The notes beneath the pieces were generated by a model. That model was not told where the DNA came from. It did not search any database and saw only the letters and a list, made by a program, of their open reading frames with translations. Position numbers and translations under genes: made by a program. Of a DNA stretch of 64,000 bases, positions 47,095 through 55,837 are shown in pieces. Position 1 is the stretch's first letter. Each line of letters opens with the position of its first letter. Source of the DNA: an uncultured Clostridia bacterium (GTDB lineage: Bacteria; Bacillota; Clostridia; Oscillospirales; Acutalibacteraceae); NCBI GenBank assembly GCA_944384705.1, contig CALWUI010000019.1, positions 1 to 64,000 on the forward strand, given 5' to 3'.

Positions 47095-48096
47095 ATGCCT
47101 AAGGAAAATATGGAAAATACAGAGAGTTTAAATCCTGATTTGAATAATTCAGTTGAATTGCCGGAATTTTTTGAGGAGAGAAATAAAACATTCCTTGCAA
47201 ATCCAAAATCTAACCAAGAAGATAGATTTAACTCTTTTGAAAATGAAAGAAATTATGTAACTTCAGAAGAAATTATAATTCCAGCACCGGCAGTTCCGGA
47301 GCTGTCAGATTTTAAGCCTTCTGATGCGCTACAAAATCTTAAGTCTTCAGAAGAAACGACTACAACAGATTCTGAGCATTTAGATAATATTTTAGCAGAA
47401 ACATCTAAGGACTTAGAGAGGAAAAAGGCAGAGGAGACAAATTCTTTAGATTCAGGAAATCCATATACAAATGAAAAGGTTGCTAATATTTCTAGTGAAG
47501 AAATCAAAGACTCAAATAAGGGTAAACCGTCAGAGGCTGATGAAATTTTAGAAAGCACTAAAAATGCAATATTTAGTAACGATTCTTTTAAAGATGAAAA
47601 TGATTCAATCGAAAAATCTCGTATAGAAGGAAAATCGCCAGATGTATTTTTTAGAGCAAAGAAAACGTTTGGACTGGCTGCACTCGCTGCATTGGCTGCA
47701 GTAGCAACTTCTTGTGTGCCTTTTAAAGATGAGATTCAAACATTCATGAGAGCTCATTGTCCAGAATGGGCACCAGTGTGGATAAAGAAATATCTTAATA
47801 AAGATAAATCCTCTGAAGTAATACCAGTGGGAAGACTAGCTCCTATAGAGGCTGTGGATATAAGAAGATTCTACAATAACGATAAAGCCGAAGCTGAAAT
47901 AGAGATTTCATCCAAAGAGGAAGAACAAATTAATAATCAAGATAAATCCTCTGAAGTAATGCCAGTGGGAAGGTTAGCTCCTATAGAGGTTTTAGACGTT
48001 AAAAAATTAAAAACTAACGACGCAAATACTGATACAAATGCTGAAGAAAAATCGACTATACTTGATCCTAATATTTTCATTTATTCCCCAAAATGA
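47095..48096 (+). CDS. Middle segment of the same broken gene: acidic protein with repeat
   Basis: A 333-residue frame without a plausible Shine-Dalgarno site of its own. It is rich in Glu, Ser and Asn up to about residue 180, then has a hydrophobic segment with FGLAALAALAAVATS (about 197-211). Two copies of a unit beginning DKSSEVIPVGRLAPIE follow. It ends at TGA just after CCCCAAAA, where the +1 frame continues for over 400 codons. No known domain is recognised. By itself it would lack a secretion signal; joined to the preceding ORF it would have one. Confidence 0.55.
   Translation: MPKENMENTESLNPDLNNSVELPEFFEERNKTFLANPKSNQEDRFNSFENERNYVTSEEIIIPAPAVPELSDFKPSDALQNLKSSEETTTTDSEHLDNILAETSKDLERKKAEETNSLDSGNPYTNEKVANISSEEIKDSNKGKPSEADEILESTKNAIFSNDSFKDENDSIEKSRIEGKSPDVFFRAKKTFGLAALAALAAVATSCVPFKDEIQTFMRAHCPEWAPVWIKKYLNKDKSSEVIPVGRLAPIEAVDIRRFYNNDKAEAEIEISSKEEEQINNQDKSSEVMPVGRLAPIEVLDVKKLKTNDANTDTNAEEKSTILDPNIFIYSPK
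47803..47989 (+). repeat. Direct repeat, two copies of about 49 bases
   Basis: Copies at about 47803-47851 and 47941-47989 are nearly identical and encode the repeated DKSSEV(I/M)PVGRLAPIE unit. Confidence 0.8.
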
Positions 48097-49408
48097 AAGT
48101 AATTCTCGGCTGAATATAAGTGATTCTACGAATGAAACGAATCAGTTAGGTAAAGAATGTAATGAGACGAACTCAATTAATGAACAAGAACAAGAAGAAA
48201 AAGATGCAAATGATGAAGTCATAGACTTACTTACATTTTTGAGGGAAGAAAACAATTTAAAAACGGAAGAGCAAGCTATAAATGATAAAATCAAAAATTT
48301 ATTTAGAAAGTGGAAAGTATGGGAAGAAGAAAACTATGATAATATCATCTCAGGTTTCGAATCCGTGGTAGAAAAGCTTAATTTAAAAGAGAAGAAACAG
48401 TTTCTAAATACTTATGGAGGATGTTACACATATAAAGAATATTTAAATAGAAATATAAATTTACAGGTTAAAGAGGCATTGGCTGATCTTAACCATCCAT
48501 GGCACAAAAAAGCATGGTGTAATGTAAAGACGTTCTTTAGCAATAATTTAGATAAAATTTTGATTGCTGCCTTATTATTAGCAGTAGTAACCACATGTGT
48601 AATAAAATTACGGGAAGCGTACCAAGAGTATAATTTTGAAAAACAGCAAAATGCATATTTAAATAAAAATAATTTAGATTTACAAAGTCAAACTAGTAAT
48701 TTGCAAAATGATTTAAATAATCAAAAAAGGCAGAACGAAGCTTTAAAACAGCAAACAATCAAACAACAAGAACAAATAGCTAATTTGCAAATGCAGCATG
48801 GATACGATAAGCTTACGTGGAAGCAGAGTGCAGCAGAACATAATGCGTTGCAGGAAAAATTTGATAATATGCAAAATCAAAGAGACCATGAAACGATTGA
48901 TAGTATTTCAAGAAAAGCTGTTAATGAAGTAGAGAGAAATGTTATGAGTCAACTTATTAAAAAAGATTCAGAACAGTTGAGAAATGCAAATTTAAATATT
49001 GAAGCTTTAAAACAGCAAACAATCAAACAACAAGAACAAATAGCTAAATTGCAAAGGCAGCATAGATACGATAAGCTTACGTGGGAGCAGATGAGTGCAG
49101 CAGAACATGATGCGTTGCAGGAAAAATTTAATGATATGCAAATTATTAAAGAATATTTCGAACAGCACAAGAACTCATTAGAGCGTAGAGCTAATCATAT
49201 TGAATCTCTAAAAAGTTATATAAAAGAAATACTTAGCTTATTACCTGAAGAAGTCGCTAAAATAAAAAGAAAAAGAATTAATGATTTACTGAAATCATTT
49301 GATTTTGATATAAAGCTTAATGAAGGTCCGGATAAAGAACACTATAGAGAAATTTATAAAATAAGACTTAGGGAAATGACGGAAGGCTTAAAGAGATGTA
49401 TAAAATAA
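48038..49408 (+). CDS. 3' segment of the broken gene: membrane-anchored coiled-coil protein
   Basis: The frame opens at ATG 48038, but its first 20 codons overlap the preceding ORF in another frame, so translation probably entered at about 48090 in an intact gene. After that it has an acidic part, a membrane segment at about 174-192 (ILIAALLLAVVTTC), then a long Gln/Asn-rich coiled coil with two tandem units beginning ALKQQTIKQQEQIA (about 234 and 324). The tail is basic and helical. I recognise no family. Confidence 0.55.
   Translation: MLKKNRLYLILIFSFIPQNESNSRLNISDSTNETNQLGKECNETNSINEQEQEEKDANDEVIDLLTFLREENNLKTEEQAINDKIKNLFRKWKVWEEENYDNIISGFESVVEKLNLKEKKQFLNTYGGCYTYKEYLNRNINLQVKEALADLNHPWHKKAWCNVKTFFSNNLDKILIAALLLAVVTTCVIKLREAYQEYNFEKQQNAYLNKNNLDLQSQTSNLQNDLNNQKRQNEALKQQTIKQQEQIANLQMQHGYDKLTWKQSAAEHNALQEKFDNMQNQRDHETIDSISRKAVNEVERNVMSQLIKKDSEQLRNANLNIEALKQQTIKQQEQIAKLQRQHRYDKLTWEQMSAAEHDALQEKFNDMQIIKEYFEQHKNSLERRANHIESLKSYIKEILSLLPEEVAKIKRKRINDLLKSFDFDIKLNEGPDKEHYREIYKIRLREMTEGLKRCIK
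48737..49142 (+). repeat. Direct repeat, two copies of about 140 bases, in the coiled-coil gene
   Basis: Copies at about 48737-48873 and 49001-49142 are nearly identical, differing by scattered substitutions and one added codon. They encode tandem coiled-coil units and indicate a recent internal duplication. Confidence 0.85.
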
Positions 49409-49546
49409 AGGGAGAAATAAAGTTATTTGACTATATTAAATGTTTTTGAACAATACTGTGAAACTTTTTAGAGATGATTTGCGTAAAAACAAGTTTTGCT
49501 TTAAATAGAAATAAAGAGCTGAATTTAAAGTATAACTTTAGTGAAA

Positions 49547-49584
49547 AAAGGGCAAGTAGCCTATATTGTGGCTGCCTGCCCTTT
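49547..49584 (+). terminator. Terminator hairpin after the coiled-coil gene
   Basis: AAAGGGCAAGTAGCC (49547-49561) pairs with 49570-49584 with one mismatch and one wobble. T-rich sequence overlaps the right arm. Confidence 0.65.
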
Positions 49585-49680
49585 GCTATTGCTAAAAAGT
49601 TGTGCTATAATAAAGTCAGTTAGAACGTATTTTCAAATTTTATGGCTATTTGATAAATACATCAAAAATGAGGGAGTTCT

Positions 49681-50775
49681 GTGAAGTTAGGAATAATTGG
49701 TTTGCCAAATGTGGGCAAGAGTACTTTATTTAACGCGATAACTAATGCGGGAGCGCAGGCGGCAAATTATCCGTTCTGCACGATAGAACCTAATGTTGGT
49801 GTCGTGGCTGTACCAGATAAACGACTAGATAAATTGGCTCAAATGTATAATCCAGAAAAGTTCACGCCGGCTACTATTGAGTTTGTGGATATTGCTGGTT
49901 TGGTAAAAGGTGCATCTAAGGGTGAGGGCCTGGGCAATAAGTTTCTCGCTAACATACGTGAAGTGGACGCTATTGTGCATGTTGTACGGTGCTTTGAAAA
50001 TAGCAACATTGTCCATGTAGAAGGAAGTATCGACCCTGCAAGAGATATTGAAACAATAAATTTAGAATTGGTTTTATCAGACATAGAGGTTTTAGATCGA
50101 CGAATTGAAAAAGTGAAAAAACAGCTTAAAGCAGATAAAAAATATCAGGCTGAGCTGGACTTCTTTGAGAGAGTAAAGTCAACTTTAGAGCGGGGTAAAT
50201 CTGCTAGGAGTATGCTTTGCAGCAAAGAAGAAAAATCGTTGATGGATACGGTATCGCTGTTAACTAATAAGCCGATAATATATGCAGCTAACATGAGCGA
50301 AAAGGAATTTAAATCTGGAATAGAGAACAATAAATTTTTTAATGTTATAAAGGATTTTGCTAATAAGGAAAATGCGAAGATCTTGCCAATAAGCGCACAA
50401 ATAGAGGCAGAGATATCGGAGTTGAGCTGGGATGAAAAAAAGATTTTTCTAGAAGAAATGGGCCTAGAAGAATCGGGATTAGACAGACTTATAAAGGCTT
50501 GTTATGAATTATTGGGCCTGATCTCTTTTTTGACAGCAGGAAAGCCTGAAGTTAGAGCATGGACGATCTTAAAAGGAACAAAAGCACCAGCCGCTGCCGG
50601 AAAAATTCATACAGACTTTGAAAGAGGCTTTATTCGGGCAGAAGTTGTTTCTTTTGATGAGTTGGTTGCTTGCGGATCGATGTCTGCAGCAAAAGAAAAA
50701 GGGCTAGTTCGTTCCGAAGGCAAAGATTATGTTATGCAGGACGGAGATGTAGTTTTATTTAGATTTAATGTATAA
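49681..50775 (+). CDS. ychF: Ribosome-binding ATPase YchF
   Basis: An Obg-family ATPase that associates with ribosomes. The 364-residue protein has [36 protein letters not shown], the divergent NMSE motif that favours ATP over GTP, and a C-terminal TGS domain. It starts with GTG after GAGGGAG. Confidence 0.96.
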   Translation: MKLGIIGLPNVGKSTLFNAITNAGAQAANYPFCTIEPNVGVVAVPDKRLDKLAQMYNPEKFTPATIEFVDIAGLVKGASKGEGLGNKFLANIREVDAIVHVVRCFENSNIVHVEGSIDPARDIETINLELVLSDIEVLDRRIEKVKKQLKADKKYQAELDFFERVKSTLERGKSARSMLCSKEEKSLMDTVSLLTNKPIIYAANMSEKEFKSGIENNKFFNVIKDFANKENAKILPISAQIEAEISELSWDEKKIFLEEMGLEESGLDRLIKACYELLGLISFLTAGKPEVRAWTILKGTKAPAAAGKIHTDFERGFIRAEVVSFDELVACGSMSAAKEKGLVRSEGKDYVMQDGDVVLFRFNV

Positions 50776-50789
50776 AAATAAATTGTTTG

Positions 50790-50813
50790 CAGCCGCACTA
50801 TATCGCGCGGCTG
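50790..50813 (-). repeat. Family A conserved-loop hairpin A5
   Basis: On the minus strand the stem CAGCCGC/GCGGCTG (perfect 7 bp) encloses the loop GCGATATAGT (50806-50797). It lies with A6 between the convergent ychF and glycosylase genes. Confidence 0.85.
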
Positions 50814-50820
50814 TTTTATT

Positions 50821-50848
50821 ATATGGCGCACTATACCGCGCGCCATAT
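50821..50848 (-). repeat. Family A conserved-loop hairpin A6
   Basis: ATATGGCGC (50821-50829) pairs perfectly with GCGCCATAT (50840-50848). On the minus strand the loop is GCGGTATAGT (50839-50830). The stem is quite different from A5, seven bases away. Confidence 0.85.
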
Positions 50849-50870
50849 ATTATTTTGCATAAGATAGGAT

Positions 50871-51713
50871 TTACTTAACAAGATTAGGGTTCATACGACT
50901 ATAATGAAAGATATATTGCTGAGCGATGCCCGCGTACTGTCCGAAATAAGAAGCGTTTTTGCCAGGAAAGAACGTTTCTAGAGCGCGTTTCATCCACACG
51001 TCAACAGGAAATGCCTCAAGGCGATGCAAGCCATAAAGCAAAGTACATTCAGCGACTTTTGGTCCAACACCTTTAATTTTCATTAACTCGGTTCGAGCTG
51101 TGTTTATATCTTCGGATTTTAGTTTTTGTGGACAGATATCTCCGGAAAAAATTTTTTGGGCAGCGTCCAATATGTAAGCATCGCGAAATCCGCATTTGAT
51201 AGGCGCGAGATCGGATTTATTTAGTTTAGCGATAGTAGAATAAGAAGGAAAGCTAAAGAATCCAGATTCAATTTCTTGGCCAAAGCATGCACATAACCGC
51301 TCAATAATACCTTTAATTCTGGGAATATTATTATTTTGAGAAATAATAAATGAACAGAGAGCCTCCCAAAAATCCTGCTTTAAAATACGGATTCCGGGAG
51401 CATATTTGCAGGCGATTTTAAGTGTAGAGTCGATTTGAGATAAACTTTTTTTTATTTTATCGTAATTGGTATTCAGATCAAAATAATCACACCAAAGTGA
51501 GTTAAATTCAGTGGCAATAGAGGGTCCATTCAATACGATTTTTTCTTTGTCAACAGAAATTCGAACTACTTTTTCGAAAGCGACGCCAACAAAAAGATTC
51601 TCAGTTATTTTATTCCACCTAAAGCACTGACCGCAATTAAACGTTTGATCTAGGTCAAAATCACGAACATTTTCGAGAATAATTTGGTTATCGTTGATAA
51701 TTTGAGGAATCAA
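50871..51713 (-). CDS. ogg: N-glycosylase/DNA lyase, OGG1 type
   Basis: Removes 8-oxoguanine from DNA and nicks the strand. It has the N-terminal Ogg domain with FDLDQTFNCGQCFRW, a SQNNNIPRIKGII segment containing the probable catalytic Lys, and the helix-hairpin-helix with KGVGPKVAECTLLYG, then Asp in FPVDVWMKR. I start at TTG 51713 (280 residues), about ten bases after TTTAGGAG; the frame is open further upstream, but that part is low-complexity and not family-like. Confidence 0.9.
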   Translation of the reverse strand: MIPQIINDNQIILENVRDFDLDQTFNCGQCFRWNKITENLFVGVAFEKVVRISVDKEKIVLNGPSIATEFNSLWCDYFDLNTNYDKIKKSLSQIDSTLKIACKYAPGIRILKQDFWEALCSFIISQNNNIPRIKGIIERLCACFGQEIESGFFSFPSYSTIAKLNKSDLAPIKCGFRDAYILDAAQKIFSGDICPQKLKSEDINTARTELMKIKGVGPKVAECTLLYGLHRLEAFPVDVWMKRALETFFPGKNASYFGQYAGIAQQYIFHYSRMNPNLVK

Positions 51714-51891
51714 AATAAAAAAACTCCTAAACGAATAAATTATAAATTTAGTATAAAACAAAATCTCGTAAAAAGATACAAATTTTGATGAATATTTTTT
51801 TAATTTTAAAAAGTGACAAAAAATACAAAAAGTTTTAAAATAAAAATCCGCAACAGACTGGAGTTTAATTTTTATGTGAATACAATAGGGG

Positions 51892-51921
51892 TTTTCCACT
51901 TTTTCCACAGAGTTTTCCACC
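51892..51921 (+). promoter_or_regulatory. Three tandem DnaA-box-like motifs
   Basis: TTTTCCACT (51892-51900), TTTTCCACA (51901-51909) and TTTTCCACC (51913-51921) lie in direct orientation within 30 bases. The middle one differs by one base from the consensus DnaA box TTATCCACA. The rest of this gap (51714-52047) is AT-rich with nothing else I can name. Confidence 0.5.
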
Positions 51922-52047
51922 GAAACAACTTCTGACAAGGCTATTTTAGGTTAAAATTTTTACATTTAGTATAAAAAATAGCATGCTGAATTTTCTATAA
52001 TTTTTTTGGAAAAATTACTATTAAATTAAATTTTTGGAAGTGATAAC

Positions 52048-52308
52048 ATGATAAAGGGCGTAAATAAACATGTAATAGAGCTTTTAGAAACAGGAAATAT
52101 GTACTATGAAAAAGCTTTGCTCTTTGTAAAGCCTGAATACGCCAACGTAGAGCGAAAAATCTTAATAAAAGAGGCTAAAAAAGTTCTAAAAGATCTAGAT
52201 ACAATATCTGCAATCAAAGAGCGAAAAAAATTAACGCCCTTTAAGCTCTGCGCAGCTTTAATAATAGTTTTGGTTCTATTTTTAGTACTCCTTTTGACTT
52301 TTTTATAA
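52048..52308 (+). CDS. Small C-tail-anchored membrane protein, unknown
   Basis: The 86-residue protein is a charged helical domain (about 1-62) followed by one C-terminal membrane segment (about 66-85). GGAAGTGAT precedes the ATG. I recognise no family. Confidence 0.6.
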   Translation: MIKGVNKHVIELLETGNMYYEKALLFVKPEYANVERKILIKEAKKVLKDLDTISAIKERKKLTPFKLCAALIIVLVLFLVLLLTFL

Positions 52309-52510
52309 CCCTGTGTTCCTACGATTAATTTAAAGTTTTTGGAAGTGTAGCTATTTAAAGAACTGTCGGTATAAAAATTATTTGCTAAAAAAGCTTTAAA
52401 CTGCAAATTTTTTAAAAGATTTAATAAGTCAAAAGTACCCAAAAAGTCGCTATTTATAGCGGCTGGCTTGACAAAATTTATAAAAATGAGTATAATGATA
52501 ATATCTTGCT

Positions 52511-52599
52511 GGAGAGATATCGAAGTGGTCATAACGGGGCTGACTCGAAATCAGTTTGCGAGCAATCGCACGGGGGTTCGAATCCCCCTCTCTCCGCCA
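52511..52599 (+). tRNA. tRNA-Ser(CGA)
   Basis: The acceptor GGAGAGA (52511-52517) pairs with TCTCTCC (52589-52595), then discriminator G and encoded CCA. The anticodon loop is CTCGAAA (anticodon CGA), there is a long variable arm as expected for tRNA-Ser, and the T loop has TTCGAAT. The lantibiotic immunity genes start right after it, a common island junction; no second copy of the tRNA 3' end was noticed in the window. Confidence 0.95.
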
Positions 52600-52613
52600 A
52601 TAAAGACTATACT

Positions 52614-52835
52614 GTGGGTGTTTTTTATCCTAAAAAAAATTTAAACAAATCACTCATAGAAAATGCTGTTAAAAAGCTTCACGATTTTATTATAGAAAAT
52701 AAAATTATAAATCAAAAAAACGAAAAAAATGAATTCGAAAAATGGAATTTTAATAATGATGATGCTTTTAGTATTATTAATACTAATACATATAATGAAA
52801 AATTTGTTAATTGGAGGAAATATTTTAATGAATAA
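52614..52835 (+). pseudogene. Possible gene remnant between tRNA-Ser and the ABC transporter
   Basis: A 73-codon frame is open from inside the tRNA to TAA at 52833-52835; the first plausible start, GTG 52614, lacks a Shine-Dalgarno site. The product is charged and rich in Asn and Lys. Its stop overlaps the ATG of the next gene, as coupled operon genes do. It may be the 3' end of a gene cut by integration at the tRNA. Confidence 0.3.
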
Positions 52836-53520
52836 TTTTTTGTTAAAAATCGAAAACTTAACCAAATCTTTTAAAGGTCAAACTGTTGTAAATAATGTAT
52901 CCTTAAATGTAAGAAAAGGTAAAATTTATGGGCTTTTAGGTGTAAATGGGGCTGGCAAATCAATAATTCTAAAAATGATTATAGGAATGATAACGCCTAC
53001 GTCAGGAAGAATAATTTTTAAAGGTCATAACATAAAAAGAAGTGATTTATTTGAAATAGGCTCGATTATAGAAGGACCAGCTTTGTACAATAATCTTACA
53101 GCTTATGAAAACTTGAAAGTATATACTTCATTACTTTCTATCTCTGAAGCTAGAATTCCTAAAGTTTTAGAAATTGTTGGTATTAAAGATGCCGAGAAAA
53201 AGCTTGTTTCCAAATTCTCATTGGGCATGAAGCAACGTTTAGGAATCGCTGTTGCAATAATTTCTCATCCAGAACTGTTGATTTTAGACGAACCCACTAA
53301 CGGTCTAGATCCTTTGGGCATAATTGAATTAAGGCAGCTAATTAAATCATTTTCTGAAAAAGGAATTACTACCATTATAACGAGCCATATACTCTCTGAG
53401 ATCTCTCAATTAGCAGACGATATAGGAATTATTAACAATGGTAAATTAGTGTATGAAAGCGAAAATGATAGTACTGTAAATTTAGAAAAAATATTTGTAG
53501 AGGCAATTATCAATAAATAA
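52828..53520 (+). CDS. Lantibiotic immunity ABC transporter, ATP-binding subunit (LanF type)
   Basis: The 230-residue ATPase has Walker A GVNGAGKS, signature SLGMKQRLGIA and Walker B LLILDEPTNGLDPLG, in the BcrA/NisF/EpiF subgroup. I start at the ATG at 52828, which has GGAGG upstream; the frame opens earlier without support. Walker A reads GAGKSI rather than GAGKST/TT. The two permeases that follow show it serves self-protection against lantibiotics or bacitracin-like peptides by expelling them from the membrane. Confidence 0.88.
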   Translation: MNNFLLKIENLTKSFKGQTVVNNVSLNVRKGKIYGLLGVNGAGKSIILKMIIGMITPTSGRIIFKGHNIKRSDLFEIGSIIEGPALYNNLTAYENLKVYTSLLSISEARIPKVLEIVGIKDAEKKLVSKFSLGMKQRLGIAVAIISHPELLILDEPTNGLDPLGIIELRQLIKSFSEKGITTIITSHILSEISQLADDIGIINNGKLVYESENDSTVNLEKIFVEAIINK

Positions 53521-53539
53521 TGCTAAAGAGGTGATATAA

Positions 53540-54280
53540 ATGATTTCATATCTAAAATCTGAAAATTTAAAGTTTAAAAGAACTTTTTCACGAAAATTTA
53601 TATTTTTGGCACCAGTATTTATTGCTATTTTTGTATATATTGTTTTTGGCAAGATGATAGCGGCACAAAAGTTTTATAGTGCTAATATTTACAACTGGTG
53701 GAGTTTGTTTTTTGTTACATTAGGGGGAATGCTTTTTTGTATGTTTTCTGTATTAAAAGACAAAAAAACATATTTGCTTTTAATTTCTAGGGGAATAGAT
53801 ATAAAGATGAACTGGATCAGTAAAATATTAATTGTAATTTTTTATTTGTTAATAAGTCATATATGGTTATTTACTTTTTTTGAAGTTACAAATTATTTTT
53901 TATTTGGATCTTTTTTTGATATTTCTAATTTTTTTTATGCAACTATTTTAGATTTTTTAGCTTCAATTTCTTTAGTTCCTTTAAATTTGTTTCTAGAATA
54001 TAAAACGTCTACTTTATTAACATTTGTGATTAATTTCATAGGTTTAATTGCAGGTATAAAATTTTCACCTACTTTTATGTGGTTTGTTTCTCCATGGGGC
54101 TATGCTCTTAGATTTATGTGCCCTATTTTAGGAATGCACCCTAATGGGGTGTTTTTAGAGCCGAATAGCTACTTGATGGACAAAAACATTCTCATACCTG
54201 GAATTGCATTATGCGTATTTATTTTTACCATTAGTGCTTACATTACTGCAATTTTAATTGATAATAAAGAAGGCAAATGA
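53540..54280 (+). CDS. Lantibiotic immunity ABC transporter permease (LanE/MutE type)
   Basis: The 246-residue protein has six hydrophobic segments and the N-terminal pattern YLKSENLKFKRTFSRKFIFL, typical of EpiE/MutE permeases. It follows the ATPase by 19 bases with GAGGTGA upstream, and overlaps the next permease. The WG in WFVSPWGYALR is also common in this family. Confidence 0.82.
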   Translation: MISYLKSENLKFKRTFSRKFIFLAPVFIAIFVYIVFGKMIAAQKFYSANIYNWWSLFFVTLGGMLFCMFSVLKDKKTYLLLISRGIDIKMNWISKILIVIFYLLISHIWLFTFFEVTNYFLFGSFFDISNFFYATILDFLASISLVPLNLFLEYKTSTLLTFVINFIGLIAGIKFSPTFMWFVSPWGYALRFMCPILGMHPNGVFLEPNSYLMDKNILIPGIALCVFIFTISAYITAILIDNKEGK

Positions 54281-55013
54281 AATGATTGTTAGATTTTTAA
54301 TATCTGAATGGATAAAATTGAAGAGGACATCGTTAAGATGGGTGGTTTTTGCTTTTTCTGTTATATATTCTATTTCAATAATTTGTTTTAGTAAAGGTTT
54401 ATTCAAATATGATGATATTGTTGAAGAAATGTATTGGGCTTTTTTTATGATACTTGGCAGTATACTTCCTATTTGTTTGAGTGTTTATATAGGAATCATG
54501 AGTTCAATTGAAAAAAGTGCCGGAAATTTTAAAAACATAACAGCTTCACCTTTTGGGAAAATTAAAATTTTTATAGGTAGAAATATTTTAGTTAATGTAA
54601 TTTTTTCGCTGTCAATAGTGCTATCTGCTACATTATTTGTGAGTGGGATTAATATTGTATATAAATTCAATCTTCCTGTTGATATTTTTTTGATAGGTAC
54701 AATGTGTGTATGCTTTTCTTGCGTCTCATTAACAGCAATTTATACGGTAATCGCATTTTATTGTTCACTAGGAACCGTTTTTGCTGTTGGTGTTTTTGGC
54801 TCGATTATTGCATCAATTCTTTCAGTAACTTCATTGGGCAGTATAATTTGGCGGGCTATACCATTTACATATCCTATTATTTTGCCAATTAATTATTTTT
54901 ACATCTTTCCTTCGTATTTGTATAATTATATAACTAATTTATTGTTTTGTATTTTCATAACATTTTTAGTATTTATCATTGCACTTTGGCTTTTTAAAAA
55001 CACAGAAAAATAA
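54258..55013 (+). CDS. Lantibiotic immunity ABC transporter permease (LanG/MutG type)
   Basis: The best start is the ATG at 54282 (MIVRFLISEWIKLKRTSLRW); the frame also has codons upstream overlapping the first permease. It has six membrane segments and the N-terminal SEWIKLKRT motif of the MutG/EpiG family. With the two preceding genes it forms a LanFEG exporter. Confidence 0.8.
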   Translation: MIIKKANEMIVRFLISEWIKLKRTSLRWVVFAFSVIYSISIICFSKGLFKYDDIVEEMYWAFFMILGSILPICLSVYIGIMSSIEKSAGNFKNITASPFGKIKIFIGRNILVNVIFSLSIVLSATLFVSGINIVYKFNLPVDIFLIGTMCVCFSCVSLTAIYTVIAFYCSLGTVFAVGVFGSIIASILSVTSLGSIIWRAIPFTYPIILPINYFYIFPSYLYNYITNLLFCIFITFLVFIIALWLFKNTEK

Positions 55014-55837
55014 AAAATATATAATATTTTTATTCATGGTGGATTAAAATTGTCCTTTTGTAAATAAACGGTCATAAAAAATAATGGTAGACTGTACAAC
55101 AAAAATGGATTTGACCGTATTAGTTTTTTTCTCCTTTTAAAGGAGAAAAATATTATTTTTCGGCTCAACATGCACGAAAATATGCAATAGCGGATACGAA
55201 GCTTTATGAAATTAAATGGGAAAAATAATATATAAAAAATTAATACCGATTTTGTTATGTGTTTCACTTTTAATAACTTATAATTTTTTGATAATGCATT
55301 CCTGTGTTACAAATTATATCAAAGTAGTAAAAAAATAAAGTTTTACAAAAAGATATTCGTTGTTTACAAAATTTTTAAAATGGACAGAAATAGCGGTAGG
55401 CGTTTGGAAGGCGGCTATTGAGGTATAACTTTACAAACGTCGCAACAAAGTTGAGCGTTTTTCCTTCGCATTAAGCACTTTTACAAAGTTTTTACTTGCT
55501 ATTACAAATTTGATATTATCTATTTTTCAATTGCAACTTTGGCTTTAATTTTTGATGCTCTTTTTATATGAATACACTCTAAATTTTAACTTGCAGATAT
55601 TTATACTTTTTGACTTTGTCCGATTTTAGGGGGACAGTTCACTTTTCGTTTAAATTCATTCGATTATTTACTCATAAAAAATACACGACCAAATATTAGA
55701 TTTTTCATCTAACATTTGGTGTGTACTTCACAATGCGTGATGGCTGCTTTTTTCTATATTTTTGTTATGCAAATCTATTATTATAGTTTTAATCAAAATA
55801 ATCGTGTTAGATATATATTTTTTTACACTTAGAAAAA
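55014..55837. other. Long gap with degenerate sequence
   Basis: About 820 AT-rich bases with no convincing intact gene apart from a possible 40-residue ORF listed separately. There is a hairpin at about 55689-55722 (ACCAAAT...ATTTGGT) and a phrase GGGGGACAGTTCACTTTT near 55629 that looks like mobile-element debris. The overall picture is an eroded island interior. Confidence 0.4.
55216..55338 (+). CDS. Possible 40-residue membrane peptide or lipoprotein remnant
   Basis: The frame encodes a Lys-rich start, then a hydrophobic segment (LIPILLCVSLLITYNFLIM) ending at Cys 30 like a lipoprotein signal, then a short basic tail. The Shine-Dalgarno site is weak. It might be the start of a lost immunity lipoprotein, but chance is possible. 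Confidence 0.25.
   Translation: MGKIIYKKLIPILLCVSLLITYNFLIMHSCVTNYIKVVKK

Noticed and set aside
48080-48096. C-CCA-AAA followed by TGA looks like a programmed -1 frameshift heptamer.
   Set aside because: A -1 shift adds only six codons before TGA, whereas the long downstream frame is +1. An extra base in the homopolymer explains the layout better.
48737-49142. CRISPR array.
   Set aside because: There are only two long, coding, nearly contiguous repeats, with no spacer structure and no cas genes; they are duplicated coiled-coil units.
52506-52613. Protein-coding frame running through the tRNA-Ser sequence.
   Set aside because: The translation is simply the tRNA read as protein; it has no coding character before the tRNA end.
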